DNA from: Chytridium lagenaria | Lineage: Eukaryota; Chytridiomycota; Chytridiomycetes; Chytridiales; Chytridiaceae | Length of the DNA stretch: 64,000 bases | Assembly: GCA_025449115.1 (NCBI GenBank) | Contig: JAHLKC010000029.1 | Location: 62,001 to 126,000, forward strand | Reading direction: 5' to 3' | In this document: positions 20,990 to 34,998 of the stretch, piece after piece | Position numbering within the stretch: the first letter of the stretch is position 1 | Layout: each line of letters starts with the position of its first letter | Notes under the pieces: generated by a model | Database searches by the model: none | What the model was told of the DNA's origin: nothing | Seen by the model: the letters and a program-made list of their open reading frames with translations, nothing else | Position numbers and translations under genes: made by a program

Positions 20990-21199
20990 TTACACTTGCT
21001 CGGTCTTTTTCTTTGAAGGAATTATACCTGTCCATTTTGTCCCGCAGGGATAGTTTGGGTGGAGATCAATCAATGTCAATCCTGGGACGTCCATCGCAAT
21101 ATTCACGTTTCCATTTTCCTCTGCGTTGACGACGACTTTGAGAGTGTAGAACGTAAGCCGTCCTTCGTTTGCATCGGGCGTCCTTTGGTCAACACTCAT
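20990..21199 (-). CDS. Small hypothetical protein, 69 residues
   Basis: An ATG-started frame encodes MSVDQRTPDANEGRLTFYTL, a strand-rich middle (KVVVNAEENGNVNIAMDVPG) and a Lys-rich end (IIPSKKKTEQV). Composition is more protein-like than neighbouring frames, and it stands alone in a 900-bp gap upstream of the divergent P4-ATPase. No family is recognised. It could be the final exon of a longer gene. Confidence 0.35.
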   Translation of the reverse strand: MSVDQRTPDANEGRLTFYTLKVVVNAEENGNVNIAMDVPGLTLIDLHPNYPCGTKWTGIIPSKKKTEQV

Positions 21200-21347
21200 T
21201 CCTGGTTCGAGTGATCAAGCGGCGGGGAGTCAAAACGGCCGTTCAAAGTTTATCTCAACAAACCAAACGACATAGCATTGCTGAAAAGGCAATCTTCACC
21301 TGAGAAGGGTGGGCTCATTTAACTCGAAAGTTTGAGGATGTGGAAAG

Positions 21348-24300
21348 ATGACATCGGGAGACTCATCATCTGGTTATGAGGATCTCGATAACAATCCTGT
21401 TTTTTCGCAAAGAGATCCTTAGACCATCCTCAAGCTTACCTCCACTCATCAAAGACAAGGTCCCTCCAACAGCAGAGTGGCAACCTTGACGAAACAAGCC
21501 AAGATGGATTCCACCCCTGAGATCAAATTCCTTGATCCAAGATCCTCAGAAGACGAACGCAATCTCTCCAGCATCTCGGTTCCTACAACATCGTCTCCCT
21601 TAGCGATGCCCCCAGAATAGAAGCAACAGAAGGCCGTCGTCGTTCCAGCGCCTTCACTATATTCACCCGTCTGCGGACCAACTTTTCACAAACCAAAAGC
21701 GTGACAAGCCAAGAAGCCACTGAGGCCAAGAACCGAAGTTTTGGCCGAAAGATCATGTTTCGGACCTGGAAAAATGAGTGAAGGAAGTTACAACTATGAA
21801 GCTTACAACAATCGCCGGTCGAATGCTGTATTTGAGGGAAAACTGCGGACTTTTCTCCTTCCTATTATATACGCGTATAGTGGGATGATGCTGACATTAC
21901 GCGAACTTGTTTTCGGCAGCCGCAGAGGTCAATTTATAGACAACACGGTCAGAACAGCGCGTTACACTCTGTTTGACTTCCTACCGAAGCAAATTATCAT
22001 TCAATTCTCGAAATTCGCAAACATCTACTTTTTGTTCATATCCATGTTACAAATTGTTCCAGGGTGGAGCCGACGGGACAGTTTACAACAATATTCCCGT
22101 TAACTGTGTTTGTGACGTTGGCGATGGTGAAGGAGGCTTGGGAAGACTATCAGAGATACAAACATGATTTGGCGGAGAATGGGTTGATATCGAGACGACT
22201 TTGGTTACATCATCGTGGTTTGCATGAGTCAGCGGAGGAGATAATGGATTCTAAGCATGAGCTTTGAACATGGTGCGGAGCTTGTTACGAATTGGCAAGA
22301 GTTGTTGTGGAAGGATTTGAAGGTTTGTTGGAATTAATGCATTGAGTGTTCTTAAATCTTTTTTTTAAAAAAAAAAGGTTGGAGATATAATTCTGGTGCA
22401 AGAGCACGACATCGTACCTGCTGATATAGTTGTCCTGTTTTCGAGTCATCAAAATGGGTCATGTTATATTGAGACGTCAAATCTGGATGGGGAGAGCAAT
22501 TTAAAGCAAAAGCTAGCTCTTCCAGCGACACAGACGGTAATTGCGGGGCAAGATTCGTTTGCACGATTTCTCATGTAAGTGGTTCCAAATTTTGCCTTGT
22601 ATGCTTTATTTCTTAGGTTTTGCTTTATTATGGCCTGTACTTGTTTTCTCCGAATTCAGATACGCGGATATTAAATCCCTTGTTGCTGCCAATAGATGAT
22701 ATCGAGGCAGAATCACCCTCAGGGAACTTAAACCAGTTTGAAGGTTACATTGACTTGAAAGGCACCGCTCGCGGAAAACACACCTTAACAATCAACAACC
22801 TCCTATTACGTGGAACTTCACTCGTAAACACTAGCTTTGTGTTTGGGGTGGTAGATACACTGGAGAAGAAACCAAAATCCGTCAGAACGCTACGAAAGGA
22901 CTGAAGAACAAATCACCAAGTCTCGAAAAAATCACCAATCGAATCGTCATCCTCATGTTCATTTTTGTGTTGTTCCTAACAACCGTCAACACAATTCTCT
23001 CAGTAACGTGGGAGAACCGTCGAAATGCTGAGAAAAAGGACCATTGGTACCTTAGTTTTGGGTCAGACACTGCGGCAACCTTCTTCTCGTACATGATTCT
23101 CTACAATAACATGATCCCTATATCGTTGTACGTTTCAATGGAATTTGTGAAATTGATGGAGGTCTTCTACATCAACAGTGATCTGCAGATGTATGATAGC
23201 GCGAGCGATACAGCCGCGCAAGCTAGGACAAGTAACCTCCATGAAGATCTTGGACAAGTTCAATACGTGTTTACAGACAAGACGGGGACGTTGACTCAAA
23301 ATATCATGTTGTTTAAGAAGATGAGTGTGTCGGGGTGGAGTTATCGACATGGGCAGGCGGATGAGTTGTTGAAATCCGCAGCGGCTCAGTCAACACATAG
23401 AGTGATGAAAAGTGCACGGCATGGGGGTGTTCCGGAAGTTTCGTCAGAGACGTTGGTCAAGGATCTTATTTCGAGGTCTTCGATGGTCAGTTTGAGCGAC
23501 TTTGATCCGGCAGGAAAGATCGCGTTTGATTTTCTTCTCGCTATATCATTGTGTCATACGGTTGAACCGAACAGGAAATCATCCGTGGCTGGGAAGGATA
23601 AAGGGTTTTCACTAGTGTTGGGAAACCGTAACGGTAGTGTTATGGCTGGGGGGACGATTTCCGCGGAAGATATGGCGATAGAATATCAATCCTCTTCCCC
23701 TGATGAAGTGGCGTTAGTGAATGCGGCACGGGAAATGAGTTTCATTCTTCGCGGACGTACCATGACGACGTTGACTCTTAACACACTATTTTCTGCAAAA
23801 GATGTCACGTTTGACATATTGCACACTGTCGAGTTTAGTAGCAAGCGAAAGCGGATGTCATCTATCTATCGATACCCCGACGGACGTATCGTTCTGATCT
23901 GCAAAGGTGCAGATTCCGTTATTCTCGAAAGGCTGAGGAGAACGGAGGAGATGTCAGATAAGGAGAAAGAAGTTCTTGAAAAGACACTTCAACATCTCGC
24001 TGATTTTGCGACGGAAGGTTTGAGAACGTTACTGTATGCTTCAAAGGAACTCAGCCCAAAGGAATATGAGGATTGGTCAAAAGAGTATGAGGAGGCTTCC
24101 CTTGCTATCAAAAACAGGACGGATTTGATGGAATCCGTTGCAGAGAGGATTGAGAGTAATTTGACGTTGTTGGGAGCGACGGCGATAGAGGATAAATTGC
24201 AGGTTGGGGTGCCGGACACCATTGATAAACTTCGTAGAGCTGGTATAAAGGTGTGGATGTTGACGGGGGATAAGAGGGAGACTGCGATCAACATTGGATA

Positions 24301-26212
24301 TACATGCCAAATAGCGAAAGAGAATAGCGATATTCTTATCGTAGATGGAAACGACATTTCCTCGATTGGCGCGAACCTTGATAAAACTCTTGAAAAAGTC
24401 CTTAAAGATATTCATGACCAAGATGGAGGGTCAAATCGGTCTTCATTTGTGGGGCGAGGTTCTCAGCCGCATAAGGAAAAGTCGAGGAACACAGCAGAAG
24501 AAAAGAAGGGACACGTTCACAACATCGTAGTAATCGATGGAGACTGTCTTTCAAAACTAGAGGAGGAAGAAATGGAATTGGCGCTAACGTATGCCGATAA
24601 CAAATTGCCTAAGTCCAAACGATTTCAGGGAAGCCTTTTGAACCGATTCCTTGACCTTGCAACAATCTGTGACGGTGTCATTTGCTGCAGATTCTCACCG
24701 TCACAGAAAGCCCTTATCGTCTCAAAAGTCAGGGAACGGATATCGGTTTTTGGATTTTCGCAAAAGGCAAAAATCCAAAACGGAACTGATTCTACCCATG
24801 CCATAAACAAAACCCTTACATGGGGTTCTTTCCAAAGACTGTTTCGTCGACAATCCGCTGGCGTGACACTTGCAATAGGAGATGGCGCCAACGATATTCC
24901 TATGCTGCAAAGTGCTCATGTTGGCATCGGGATAACAGGTCGAGAAGGACTTGCTGCATCACGTGCATCAGATTACTCGATTGCACAGTTTCGGTTTTTA
25001 CAACCGCTTCTATTTGTGCATGGACGGTGGTCGTATATACGTGTCTGCTTGTTTACGTTGGGGACATTTTACAAATGTTTCACTTTCTACCTCACCCAGG
25101 CGCTTTTTCAAAGCGTGACAGGATGGTCTGCTACATCGTTCTATGAGCAATGGACACTGACGCTGTACAATATCCTATTCTCATCGCTTCCCGTCATCAT
25201 TGTCGGAATATTTGAAAAGGACTTGAACAGAAGTACCCTCCTCGCAGTCCCAGAGCTCTACTCATATGGTCAATACAACAATGGCCTAAATTTCCCAAAC
25301 TTTTTGTTGTGGATGTGCCAAGCTGGTTGGCATTCCGTCGTCTCCGTCTTCATTCCGTTGTTCATGTACGGGGGTCTGTACGTAACAAACGAGTCGCGTT
25401 GTCTAAGTGGAAGTATATCAGAATGCTTCTGTTCAGACATGACGACAGAACTGCAAGAAAGCTCTCTCTACGCTATTGGAAACCTCACTTACACTATCGT
25501 CATTCTTCTTGTCAACGTTAAAGTTTGTTACATGGATTCCCACAATTGGACCATATTCACGCACATAAGCTTTGGAGCAACGCTTATAGTGTGGTGGGCG
25601 TTCACCATCATCTACTCAAACCTTTCTTCCATCAAGGTGGCAGGATTCAGTTTTATCGGTCTTGAAACCGCCAGTCAATTCCAAAGCACGCAGCAAGGCA
25701 CGTCAAATCAACTGAAATATTGGCTGGCACAGTTCCTTGCTGTCATAGTTTCATTCGCGTTTTTTGACGCAACCACAAAAATCGGGCAATGGAAGTACGA
25801 CGACGTTACCAATGCGCTCATGTCCCAACAGCGCAAAAGTCTCGCAAAAGTCCATACAACAATTGACGAAAAAGCTGACCCCGTGAATCTTTCCAAGAAA
25901 AACTCCATTCAACGTCGTCCAACCAACGCAGAGAGGGAAGCTTCCTTAAATGGCACGTTGCAGAAAAACAAAATCGCCAGGAAGAAGACGTCGGCAAACG
26001 TTGCTGCCTTTGTGGGATCTGGTGCTGCTGCAGAACGTTTTGCAAAAGCTGTGTTTCTGGCGGGTGGTGAGAGTGCTGGGGATACGAGAGGACATAACGT
26101 GGACTGGGGCGCGTCTGTACCGCTCTGGCAATTGTGGGAAAAGCAATACAACATTAAGTCGGATCAAGAGGCCGGGAAAGATATCCTACACATAATTAAT
26201 GTAAATAACTGA
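21348..26212 (+). CDS. P4-type ATPase, phospholipid flippase
   Basis: The ATG at 21348 begins a disordered cytosolic leader that passes through several one-base frame changes before the conserved DNTVRTARYTLFDFLPKQI block. Later landmarks: QFSKFANIYFLFISMLQIVP; FTTIFPLTVFV (TM2); VGDIILVQEHDIVPADIVVL and the DGES loop (SNLDGESNLKQKL) of the actuator; PISLYVSMEFVKL in TM4, diagnostic of P4 flippases; FTDKTGTLTQNIM phosphorylation motif; KGADSVILERL nucleotide site; MLTGDKRETAINIGY; GDGANDIPMLQSAHVGIGI hinge. The C-terminal six spans follow, with GIFEKDLNRSTLLAVPELYS between TM segments, closest in style to fungal Dnf3-like enzymes. All catalytic motifs are intact. Frame breaks at 22070-22071, near 22265-22325 (probably an intron) and near 22850 are flagged. 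It moves aminophospholipids to the cytosolic leaflet, probably with a Cdc50-type partner not seen here. Confidence 0.9.
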
Positions 26213-26321
26213 TGAGTGATTGTATTTAGTTACTCGCATTTAATCGAAGACAATTCTTCATGTGCTTTGTTTATAAAACATAAATTGTTTTAACGGTCAC
26301 GGCATTTATTTTGAGCTTGCC

Positions 26322-27489
<1,168 letters not shown>

Positions 27490-27603
27490 AACTGATGATG
27501 AAGGTTGGGAGGAAAGAATTGATGGCCTTTTCAAAGAATTTCCTTCAGGTCCGGTGGACATGCTTGCCCGCCGCGGATTAATTGTAAGCCCGCGCGTGGT
27601 CAA

Positions 27604-28425
27604 GCATTTTCGCTCTGCGGACTAATCCGGAAGACGCCGGAATCCCTTAAATCACAGGCCCTTCTTGAGTGCATAATCAAGAATAACGCCTTCGTTAATG
27701 ATTATTATCCGCGGAAGCCATCTTATTGTGATCGAATGCATTGCCAATGTTGCGGCCAGTGTCCACCCCATCAACCTCCTCGTATATCTATCTGCAGCTT
27801 GACTTGCGCCTAACGCGGCAATAAAATCTTAGCAGCTCATCCGACTTACGCTACTCTGTTAGCTTTACAGTCAACTTCTAGGGTGTTGCAAACCATATTT
27901 TTCTTTCCAATGGCTCTATCTTTTTTTACCAAAAGAATATATATATATCATCTCCCGTCTTTTTTTTTTTATTAAGTAACACCTTTAATCTAAAACTGCT
28001 TAACTACGAATATTGGGGGTAAAAGAGCTTTTGTAGATTTCATAACACAAGTTATAGGTATATGCACCCTGTTGCAATTAGACATGAGTCTTAGAGTGAT
28101 TTTCTGATGGGATGACCGTTAAGCAAGTCCTGCCCTCGCGCTTGGTGCTCCTCAATAAGCACGGCCTGATATGGAATCGCGAACATGCAATTAAGAGCCA
28201 GAGCCGGTTGTACATGTCCCATGCTTGAAGACCTTTTATATCCTTCCGTCTTTCATGTATGCCTGCTCCGTTGCCTGCGTGTGCTTTTAGCTAAGACAAA
28301 ACCTATAGTGCTAGAATCATTTTTGCCATATTAAGACAGGACGGAAAACTATGTACCAGTTTTAAAGTAAAAAAAGGAGGAAAAATATTCATACTAACAT
28401 TTGTTTGCTTTCACTTTTTAAAAAT
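27604..28425. other. Intergenic with one very short open frame
   Basis: Mostly AT-rich, with an AT dinucleotide run (27948-27960) and a T-run (27961-27971). A 43-residue ATG-started minus-strand frame at 28222-28091 (MGHVQPALALNCMFAIPYQA onward) looks protein-like and could be a final exon, but has no recognised family. Confidence 0.35.
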
Positions 28426-30377
28426 CTACCTCCTTGCTCTATTCCTCCAGGACTCGAGCAAAGGCTTAAATTGTTTTAAAAAATCAGCAACTTTAGCCGT
28501 AGGAATTCCTGTTCTTCGCTTTCCATCTGAAGAAACCACCAATATTGCCTTATATTCATCAGGCGTCATAGATGACTTTAACCAATCCACCACCTCCTTC
28601 TTCAGCTTGCCTTTCTCACTATCATCAGCCCAACTCTGCCATCCCTTGAAATGGTGTTGCAATATACTGATTTTAACAAACCGTTAAAACATTTGTTAAT
28701 GGCGAAAGGAAGAAAAAAAAGTAACTTCAATAAATTATTGTAAAGTAATAATAATATAATGAGAAATTGGGTTGAAGTGAAGAAATATACTCACGATTGG
28801 TAGGACTGCAGATTTGCAGGCGGTGGTGGAGTTCCGTACAGAGGCGTCCCCAAGGTTTCCGAAGCCTTGCTGTCGGACAAACCTGATTCCTGTCGCAAAC
28901 CAGCGAGGGTAGGCGGACTAATCAGAGGCGATGGTGAGTGCGTCGATGAAACTTTCTCCACAGTTTCAGCACCAAGGGCAACGCCAGAACTACTTGTAAA
29001 AACGTGAAATGCGTCAAAATAATAAAAAAGGGAGGCAAAAAAAGGGAACAATGCGGAGAGAAAACTACATGCTTCTGGCAACAGCTGATTCCGACGTTTT
29101 GCGAGTGGGGACTCTGCGCGAAAGAGCTTCATATAGATAATTTGATGAAGATGGTGTGGCATATGTCGCCAACTTCACCGCGGCTGACGAATAATTGGGA
29201 GGTGCCCGACCAGTAATGATATCCATGGCCGAAGGGATGTTGATAGGGGGAAAGATTTGCGCTGTGAGACTCGCTGGAGAGGCAAATGGCCCTGAAGAAT
29301 ATTGTACTGGGGGTTGCTGCGGGAAAAGTGGGAGAGATTTTGAGGGAATAGTAGCTGTCGGAAACGAGGTGGTGGTTGAAGGCTCCATGTTGAAAGAATT
29401 TGATGTTGGGTGTTGGGGAGGGCAGGTCCATCCACTCGACGCTTCTTTCCGGAAATTCCCAAATTCCCATCATCAATCCCCCGCTTTGTAACTCCCCCAT
29501 AGTTTTCAGCATCATCAGATACAGCATCCCCAGTAACCTGTTGTTGAATCCTGAGCGGTGATGCGCTGGTAGAAGCCGGTGCACTTGAGCCCTCAGAATT
29601 TAATCCTGTCCCTTCCTTTGTCTTTTTCTTCCGCTCCTTTTCCCAAGCCTCCCTATCGCAAGGCTTCGGTGGAAAATCGATACCAACCGAGAACTTCCCG
29701 TTCTCCAACCAATTCCTAACTGCCTGAATGTACCGATATTCCAACTCTTCCGGAACGCAGACCCAAGAAACTTTTCCCCTCGACGTATACGGCATACGCA
29801 CAACGTCTGACTTTGACTCAGTGCGAATAAAAGCGGCGGTCATGATCTCAAGTGATTCCTTGTCTTTTGGCTTCATCTCGCTTACTATACCTCGAAAGTA
29901 TCGTTTGAGAACGCCAGGCCAAGGTTCACCGATGTTTGGATTGGAAGATGACGTGTGCGGACTTTGAGGGTACGAGTCGGGCTGCTCATCGAAGGATGAA
30001 GTTTGCGGGTTCTGAGGAAGTCGGTTTATTTCTAAGGGTTCCGAATCGTTGACAGATAGTGATATCGGAAACTCTTGTTCATTAGGTGACGAGCCTTCAG
30101 CGGGGGTGTTTAAGGAAGTAGAGGAATGCTGGTTATCTGCAAGGCTTGCTTGAAGGGCGGTGTGTTGGTCACCGTGGGTGAAAGGGATGGGTATGGCTAT
30201 GCTGCTTTTAAGTATGGCAACGGTGGAGAACAGTTCCTTCATTGCTTTCTCGAGCTCCTCAACTCGATGTTCAAGCAGCCTGCTCCTCTCGTCGGCCCGC
30301 ATGCGGGCTTCAACATCGCTTTGGAGCTGATTCTGCATGTAAGATTTGTTGGAGTGTAACAAGAGCAAATAAGGCAA
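28426..30377 (-). CDS. Hypothetical protein with N-terminal coiled coil and paired charged domains
   Basis: The visible 5' exon starts after an acceptor-like site (CTTACATGCAG) near 30340, so the true start may lie upstream. It encodes a coiled coil (RADERSRLLEHRVEELEKAM), a Ser/Pro/Gln-rich linker, then a folded segment (PWPGVLKRYFRGIVSEMKPK ... RGKVSWVCVPEELEYRYIQA) and a basic, nuclear-signal-like stretch (GKKRRVDGPALP). After frame changes near 29130-29400 and an intron near 28690-28795, the last exon (28662-28426) reads FKGWQSWADDSEKGKLKKEV and RTGIPTAKVADFLKQFKPLL. The first and last folded segments share the pattern 'basic residues, short strand, I/VP, helix', so they may be related repeats. 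No family is recognised; a nuclear role is a guess. Confidence 0.5.
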
Positions 30378-30654
30378 AATGTAAACACCAGAAAACGAAA
30401 TGCAGTAAAAAAGATGATAAATATAGAATCAAAGTTGATATGACGGAAAAAACTTGTATTTGAAGAGGGTGGACAAATGATTGATGAACGTGGATGAAGG
30501 TGGATGTTTAGATGTATTAGAGGGTGAAGATTGTAAGTAGAATAAAATATTACAGTAGATGGAAATAGAAACGCGTGAAACGAGTTGCAGGTTTAAAAAT
30601 ATCAAGAGGAAGAAGAGAGATTGTAATATGAAGAAAAAGGGTGATTTGTTGGCT

Positions 30655-30905
30655 CCATGGCCATAAACGTCTGCAGTATCAATAAAAGTGCATCCAAGGT
30701 CAATGGAAGGGTGGTTTAATGTCTTGATGCTTTCTTCCTCATCGGAGGGCCGGGTCTAGTGTAGAGCTGACCAAGGGATTGTTTACCACGATTCGATATC
30801 CAGCCATGTGCTGAGGCGAAAATGCTGGAGATCCTTTACCTCATGCCCATCTCACCAAACCATAAGAGGCTACAAGAGGCCTTTGACGTTCAAGCGCTTT
30901 AATTT
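30655..30905 (-). pseudogene. Decayed aldo-keto reductase fragment
   Basis: The sequence parallels the 5' part of the reductase gene at 27240-27489 in the same order: the 'ACGTCTGCAGTATCAATAAA' stretch matches the FIDTADMYG region, then 'GTCTTGATGCTTTCTTCCTC', then an intron-like interval, 'CCTTTACCTCATGCCCAT' (exon 1/intron 1 junction) and 'GCTACAAGAGGCC'. Substitutions and indels leave no open frame, and nothing downstream of exon 2 is present. This is a duplicated 5' fragment that kept the intron position, so it arose by DNA duplication and not retroposition. Confidence 0.75.
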
Positions 30906-30930
30906 TTAAGAATCCTATGTTACTTGCTTT

Positions 30931-33900
30931 TTAATGGCTTTTTCTTTTTAATAAAAACGATAATATGCCTCCTTTGACGGCCGCGAGCTCGTCATACGTT
31001 CCAAACTCCCGAACGGCTCCTCCTTGAACCACCGCAATAAGGTCAGCAAACTTGGTTGTAGAAAACCCTGTGTGTGATCAGAATCTTCGTTGTATCTAAC
31101 CATAAACCGTTAAAATAGCACTGCATTATAACATTTCCTTACACTTTAAAGATCTCAATAAAGTTTGAAGAATGGCGTCCTCCATATTAGAACTAAGAGC
31201 ACTCGTTGCTTCATCCATTAATAAAAGAGACGGGCGACGAAGCAACGCCCTCGCAATCGCCAACCGCTGCTTCTGCCCTCCAGATAGCATTGATCCCTAG
31301 AAAGCATCAGCACAACTTTTTTTAAGTGGCCATTACCTTTTCACCAACAATAGTTTTGTAGCCATCCGGTAGTTTTTCGATGAAACTGTGAGCTTGAGCA
31401 ATTTTTGCAGCGTCTTTAATTGCTTCAATATCGACATTGTAACCCAAAGAGATGTTTTCCTCAATAGAGCAATTAAACATATCGGTATTCTGCCATACAA
31501 TCGCAATGCTTTGTCGCAACTTTCGTAGCGGGTAGCTTTGTATAGATTTTCCATCAATCAAAATATCTCCATCGATGGTATCGTAGAGTCGTAGCAATAA
31601 ACTCAATATCGTTGACTTTCTAAAAGATGTCAAAAAATCACACTTAAACAACACGCTTACCCAGATCCTGACTCGCCCAATATCGCTATAGATTTACCGC
31701 TAGGAATACGCATTGTAAAGCCGTGAAGAACAGGCGATGACAGATTTTTTGGGTATGCGAAGAAGATGTTACTGAATTCAATGTTTTGCGAGAGCTTGAC
31801 GATATCACTGTCGTTGCAACTGCTTAAAGTTTTATCAAATCCGTCCCATCCAATGTCTATATCAGGGACCCGATCAACAATATCGAAGACTTTGTTGAGG
31901 GCGGTAGCTGCGTCCAGAATGGAAACAGAACTAATATATCCAAATATGCCCATCGCATTGATGGCCGTTATCGTTAATGTTGTCAATACCGTCCAAATGC
32001 TATGCTGATCGAGCTGCCCTTCAGCAAGGAAATAGCCTCCGAAATAGAGCCCGACGCCAGAAAAGAGTATAATAATGGAGTCCTTCAGGGGCCAGCCCAG
32101 GGATGCTGATACAAGTAAGCTTGCATCGTGTGGCGAAACGAGGTGGCGAGTGTTTTGTCGAATCTTCTTTCAAAATAACGTTCGGCAGATAGATATGTCA
32201 CAGTTTTGGTGTTGTAAATAAGTTCAAGGGCGAAGCGCTTCATTTCCTCTCGCGATTCTTCAGATGTCACTCGAAATCTAAGACGTGTTAGGCATTATTA
32301 GAAGACGCGATACTAACCTGTTTGATGCTACACTTTCTAACCGAGCAAACGCCCCAATAACTGGTATGCACAACAAGCTCACAAGAGTTAACTTCCAGGA
32401 AAAGGAGACAGCGATAACAAGTCCAGTAATGACTGCAAGCATGCCTCTCAAGAAATCTGATAGAAGAGGCCCTGCCAGTCTTTCTATTTGTGAACAATCA
32501 TCTCGGATTCTAGTATCCAAAAACGCAAATCGAATTCTCATCGTCCTCAAAGAAAGACATATCTTGACGTAAAACAGATTTAAAAAGCTTCAAGCGTAGA
32601 TCGTTCACTATGCGTGCTGAAGAGTATCCGAAGCCGAAGGATTGGACTACTTTAAATAAAAGAATCGCAAAAACCAAGACCTAAGAGACCGAGAGAATAG
32701 TGAAAAGTAGTGTTCGGTTGCACATCTTTTGGAAGCGAGTATGAAGATACCACCCCAGCTATTAAATAGCCCTGTATTGGGAATTCCTTAATATGTTAGA
32801 CGAGCACAATTTTTATCAACTCACCAAACCTAACAGGGTAGATGATATGATTCCATAAAATAAGACCGGAATATTGGCGGCACATGAAGATAATTTTTTT
32901 CCAAGGTGCTTGAATGTCTTTTGCATGCCCAGTGGCAGTCGCCTTTTGTTGATCCTCTAAAACCGGCAAGCCTTCTACCTCGTCCCCAACTTCCAAAATT
33001 TGCTCCTCGGCCATTGCAGAGGAAAATAGATCTCGATACAATGCACTCTTTCCCAATAATTCAGAGTGGCTTCCACTATCCCAAACAGTCCCTTCATGAA
33101 TCAAAATAATTTTACTCGCAAGTGTTAATGGTGCATGCCTGTGCGAAATCATCAAGCATGTTTTTCTGTCTAAAGCGCTTGCAAGAGAGGAAACCACTCG
33201 AGCTTCTGTAACGGAATCCAGAGCACTCGTGGGCTCATCCAAAAGCATTATAGGTGAGTCTCTGAGTAATGCTCTGGCAATCGTAAGACGTTGCTTCTGT
33301 CCTCCACTCAATCCTGAGCCTTGACTATCTAATCGCGTCTGATACTGTTTTTGGGAGTCTATTTATAAAGCCATCCGCGTGAGGCTTGCTTGCAAACGTG
33401 AACAATTTGATCCATATTAAACTGTTTTGGAAAGCCGCAACCAAGAAATATGTTGTCTGCAATAGAGGCATCAAGGAACGAAACGTCTTGGCTTAAAATA
33501 CAATTTAGATATACGATACAGCATGGGGAGAGAACCTAGTATATCCGAATTGGAGACGTAACCACGCGACGCTAAGGTTTTGAATATCCGTACCGTCCAG
33601 AGTTATTTTTCCCTTCTGTGGATCATAGAAGCGTAACAATAATGCGAACAGCGTCGACTTGCCAGACCCACTTGCTGCGACGATGCCAACGATTTCACCG
33701 GGCTCAATAATCAAGTTGAAGTCATTTAAAATCTCAACATCGGGACGACTTGGATAGCTAACTCCTTTTAGAGTTCATCTTATAGCCCAAACTTACCTAA
33801 AAGTCACATTAACAAACTCTATCCTTCCTTCAACTTTCTCCAATATCTTATGGCTAAAAGAATGTGACGAGTCTTTCTTTGATTCACTTAAGATTTTAAA

Positions 33901-34958
33901 AATTGCAGAAAGTAGCATTGAAGTCGCAGTATAGGCTTCGCGATAAGCCCCTAAGTTTCCGAGAGCAGTTATTCCTATAATCCTGTTATTTAGAATGATT
34001 TCGACCATTCCTACCCACTGCAACTTGGGAAAAACAATTTAACACGTCCCCAGCTTTCATCATATCTTCTGCTACCAACCATCCCCCAACACCGAAAGAC
34101 ACGGAAAAGGCACCAAACATGCTTAAAGTGTAAACTCCCCATCCAATGCCACTCGCGACTGAATTCCACTGCAGCACCTTACAAACGGACTCGAGATGCT
34201 CAGAAAGTTGGCTCGTTAACATCGCCTGCATGTTGAACGCCATGACGGTTTTTATACATGATATGGAGTCGTGTACTAAATCTCCGGCGGCGATGTATGA
34301 ACGCCTCACGCGCAAGTCATTATCGGCGCAGAGCTTCCACATAAATGATAGTACAACACCTTTCATTGTTAAAAAAGCTATTGTTTGATCTTATCTCTTA
34401 CCTACGACAGGAAAAGCTAGAAGAACTACGATGGACAAGATCCAGCCTGCCTTAAAAGCAAAGTAAATACCAACGACAAATGTGGAGAGACTTTTCAAAA
34501 GCCCCCCGCAGCGGTCCGATATGGTTTCCCGGACTTTTTCAACGTCACTTGTTATCATAGCCCCATACTCAGCACTAGAATTCTGTTCCCACCAAGACCG
34601 GCTCAAATCAAAAGACGCTTTCAATAAAGCGTTGCGCAGTCTCTAATAAATAAATGAGCTAATCATTGCCTCATCAACCTTTGCAAATGTTTGGGCAATG
34701 TAACCCCACATCATGATCTGTGCAGTTCCCACGATCCATCCGAGGATGGCAAGAAGCCCCGATTTCCATAGCAGTTCCGTTATGGAGACCCAGAAGGCGT
34801 CAACCGGATGATCTGAGAAGCTTCCGAAAGAGATTGATAAACTCGCCGATAAGCACATTTCTAAGCGGGGTCGCGAATCCGTCGGCTATACTAAAAAGGG
34901 AGGCGATGGCGCAAGCGCCAATGTCACTATAAAAGAAGAGTGCTGGCAATTCCGACAT
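30931..34958 (-). CDS. Full-size ABCB (MDR/P-glycoprotein-type) ABC exporter
   Basis: Reading leftward: TM domain 1 from [20 protein letters not shown], with the extracellular-loop/helix block ([20 protein letters not shown]); nucleotide-binding domain 1 with Walker [25 protein letters not shown], Walker [14 protein letters not shown] and switch His (LMISHRHA); a linker; TM domain 2; NBD 2 with GESGSG|KST split by an intron, Q-loop [25 protein letters not shown] and Walker [14 protein letters not shown]. The end reads [20 protein letters not shown]. About 1,150 residues over many short introns. Walker A of NBD1 has Ala for the first Gly, and the NBD2 D-loop has Ser for Asp. A one-base excess at the run 31062-31065 breaks the frame after ILITHRV. 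Probably plasma-membrane export of lipophilic compounds; a Ste6-like pheromone role is possible. ATG 34958 lies 40 bp from the divergent reductase start. Confidence 0.85.
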
Positions 34959-34998
34959 TTTTCGATTTCCAAAGCATTCCACTTAGCATTCCTCTGTC

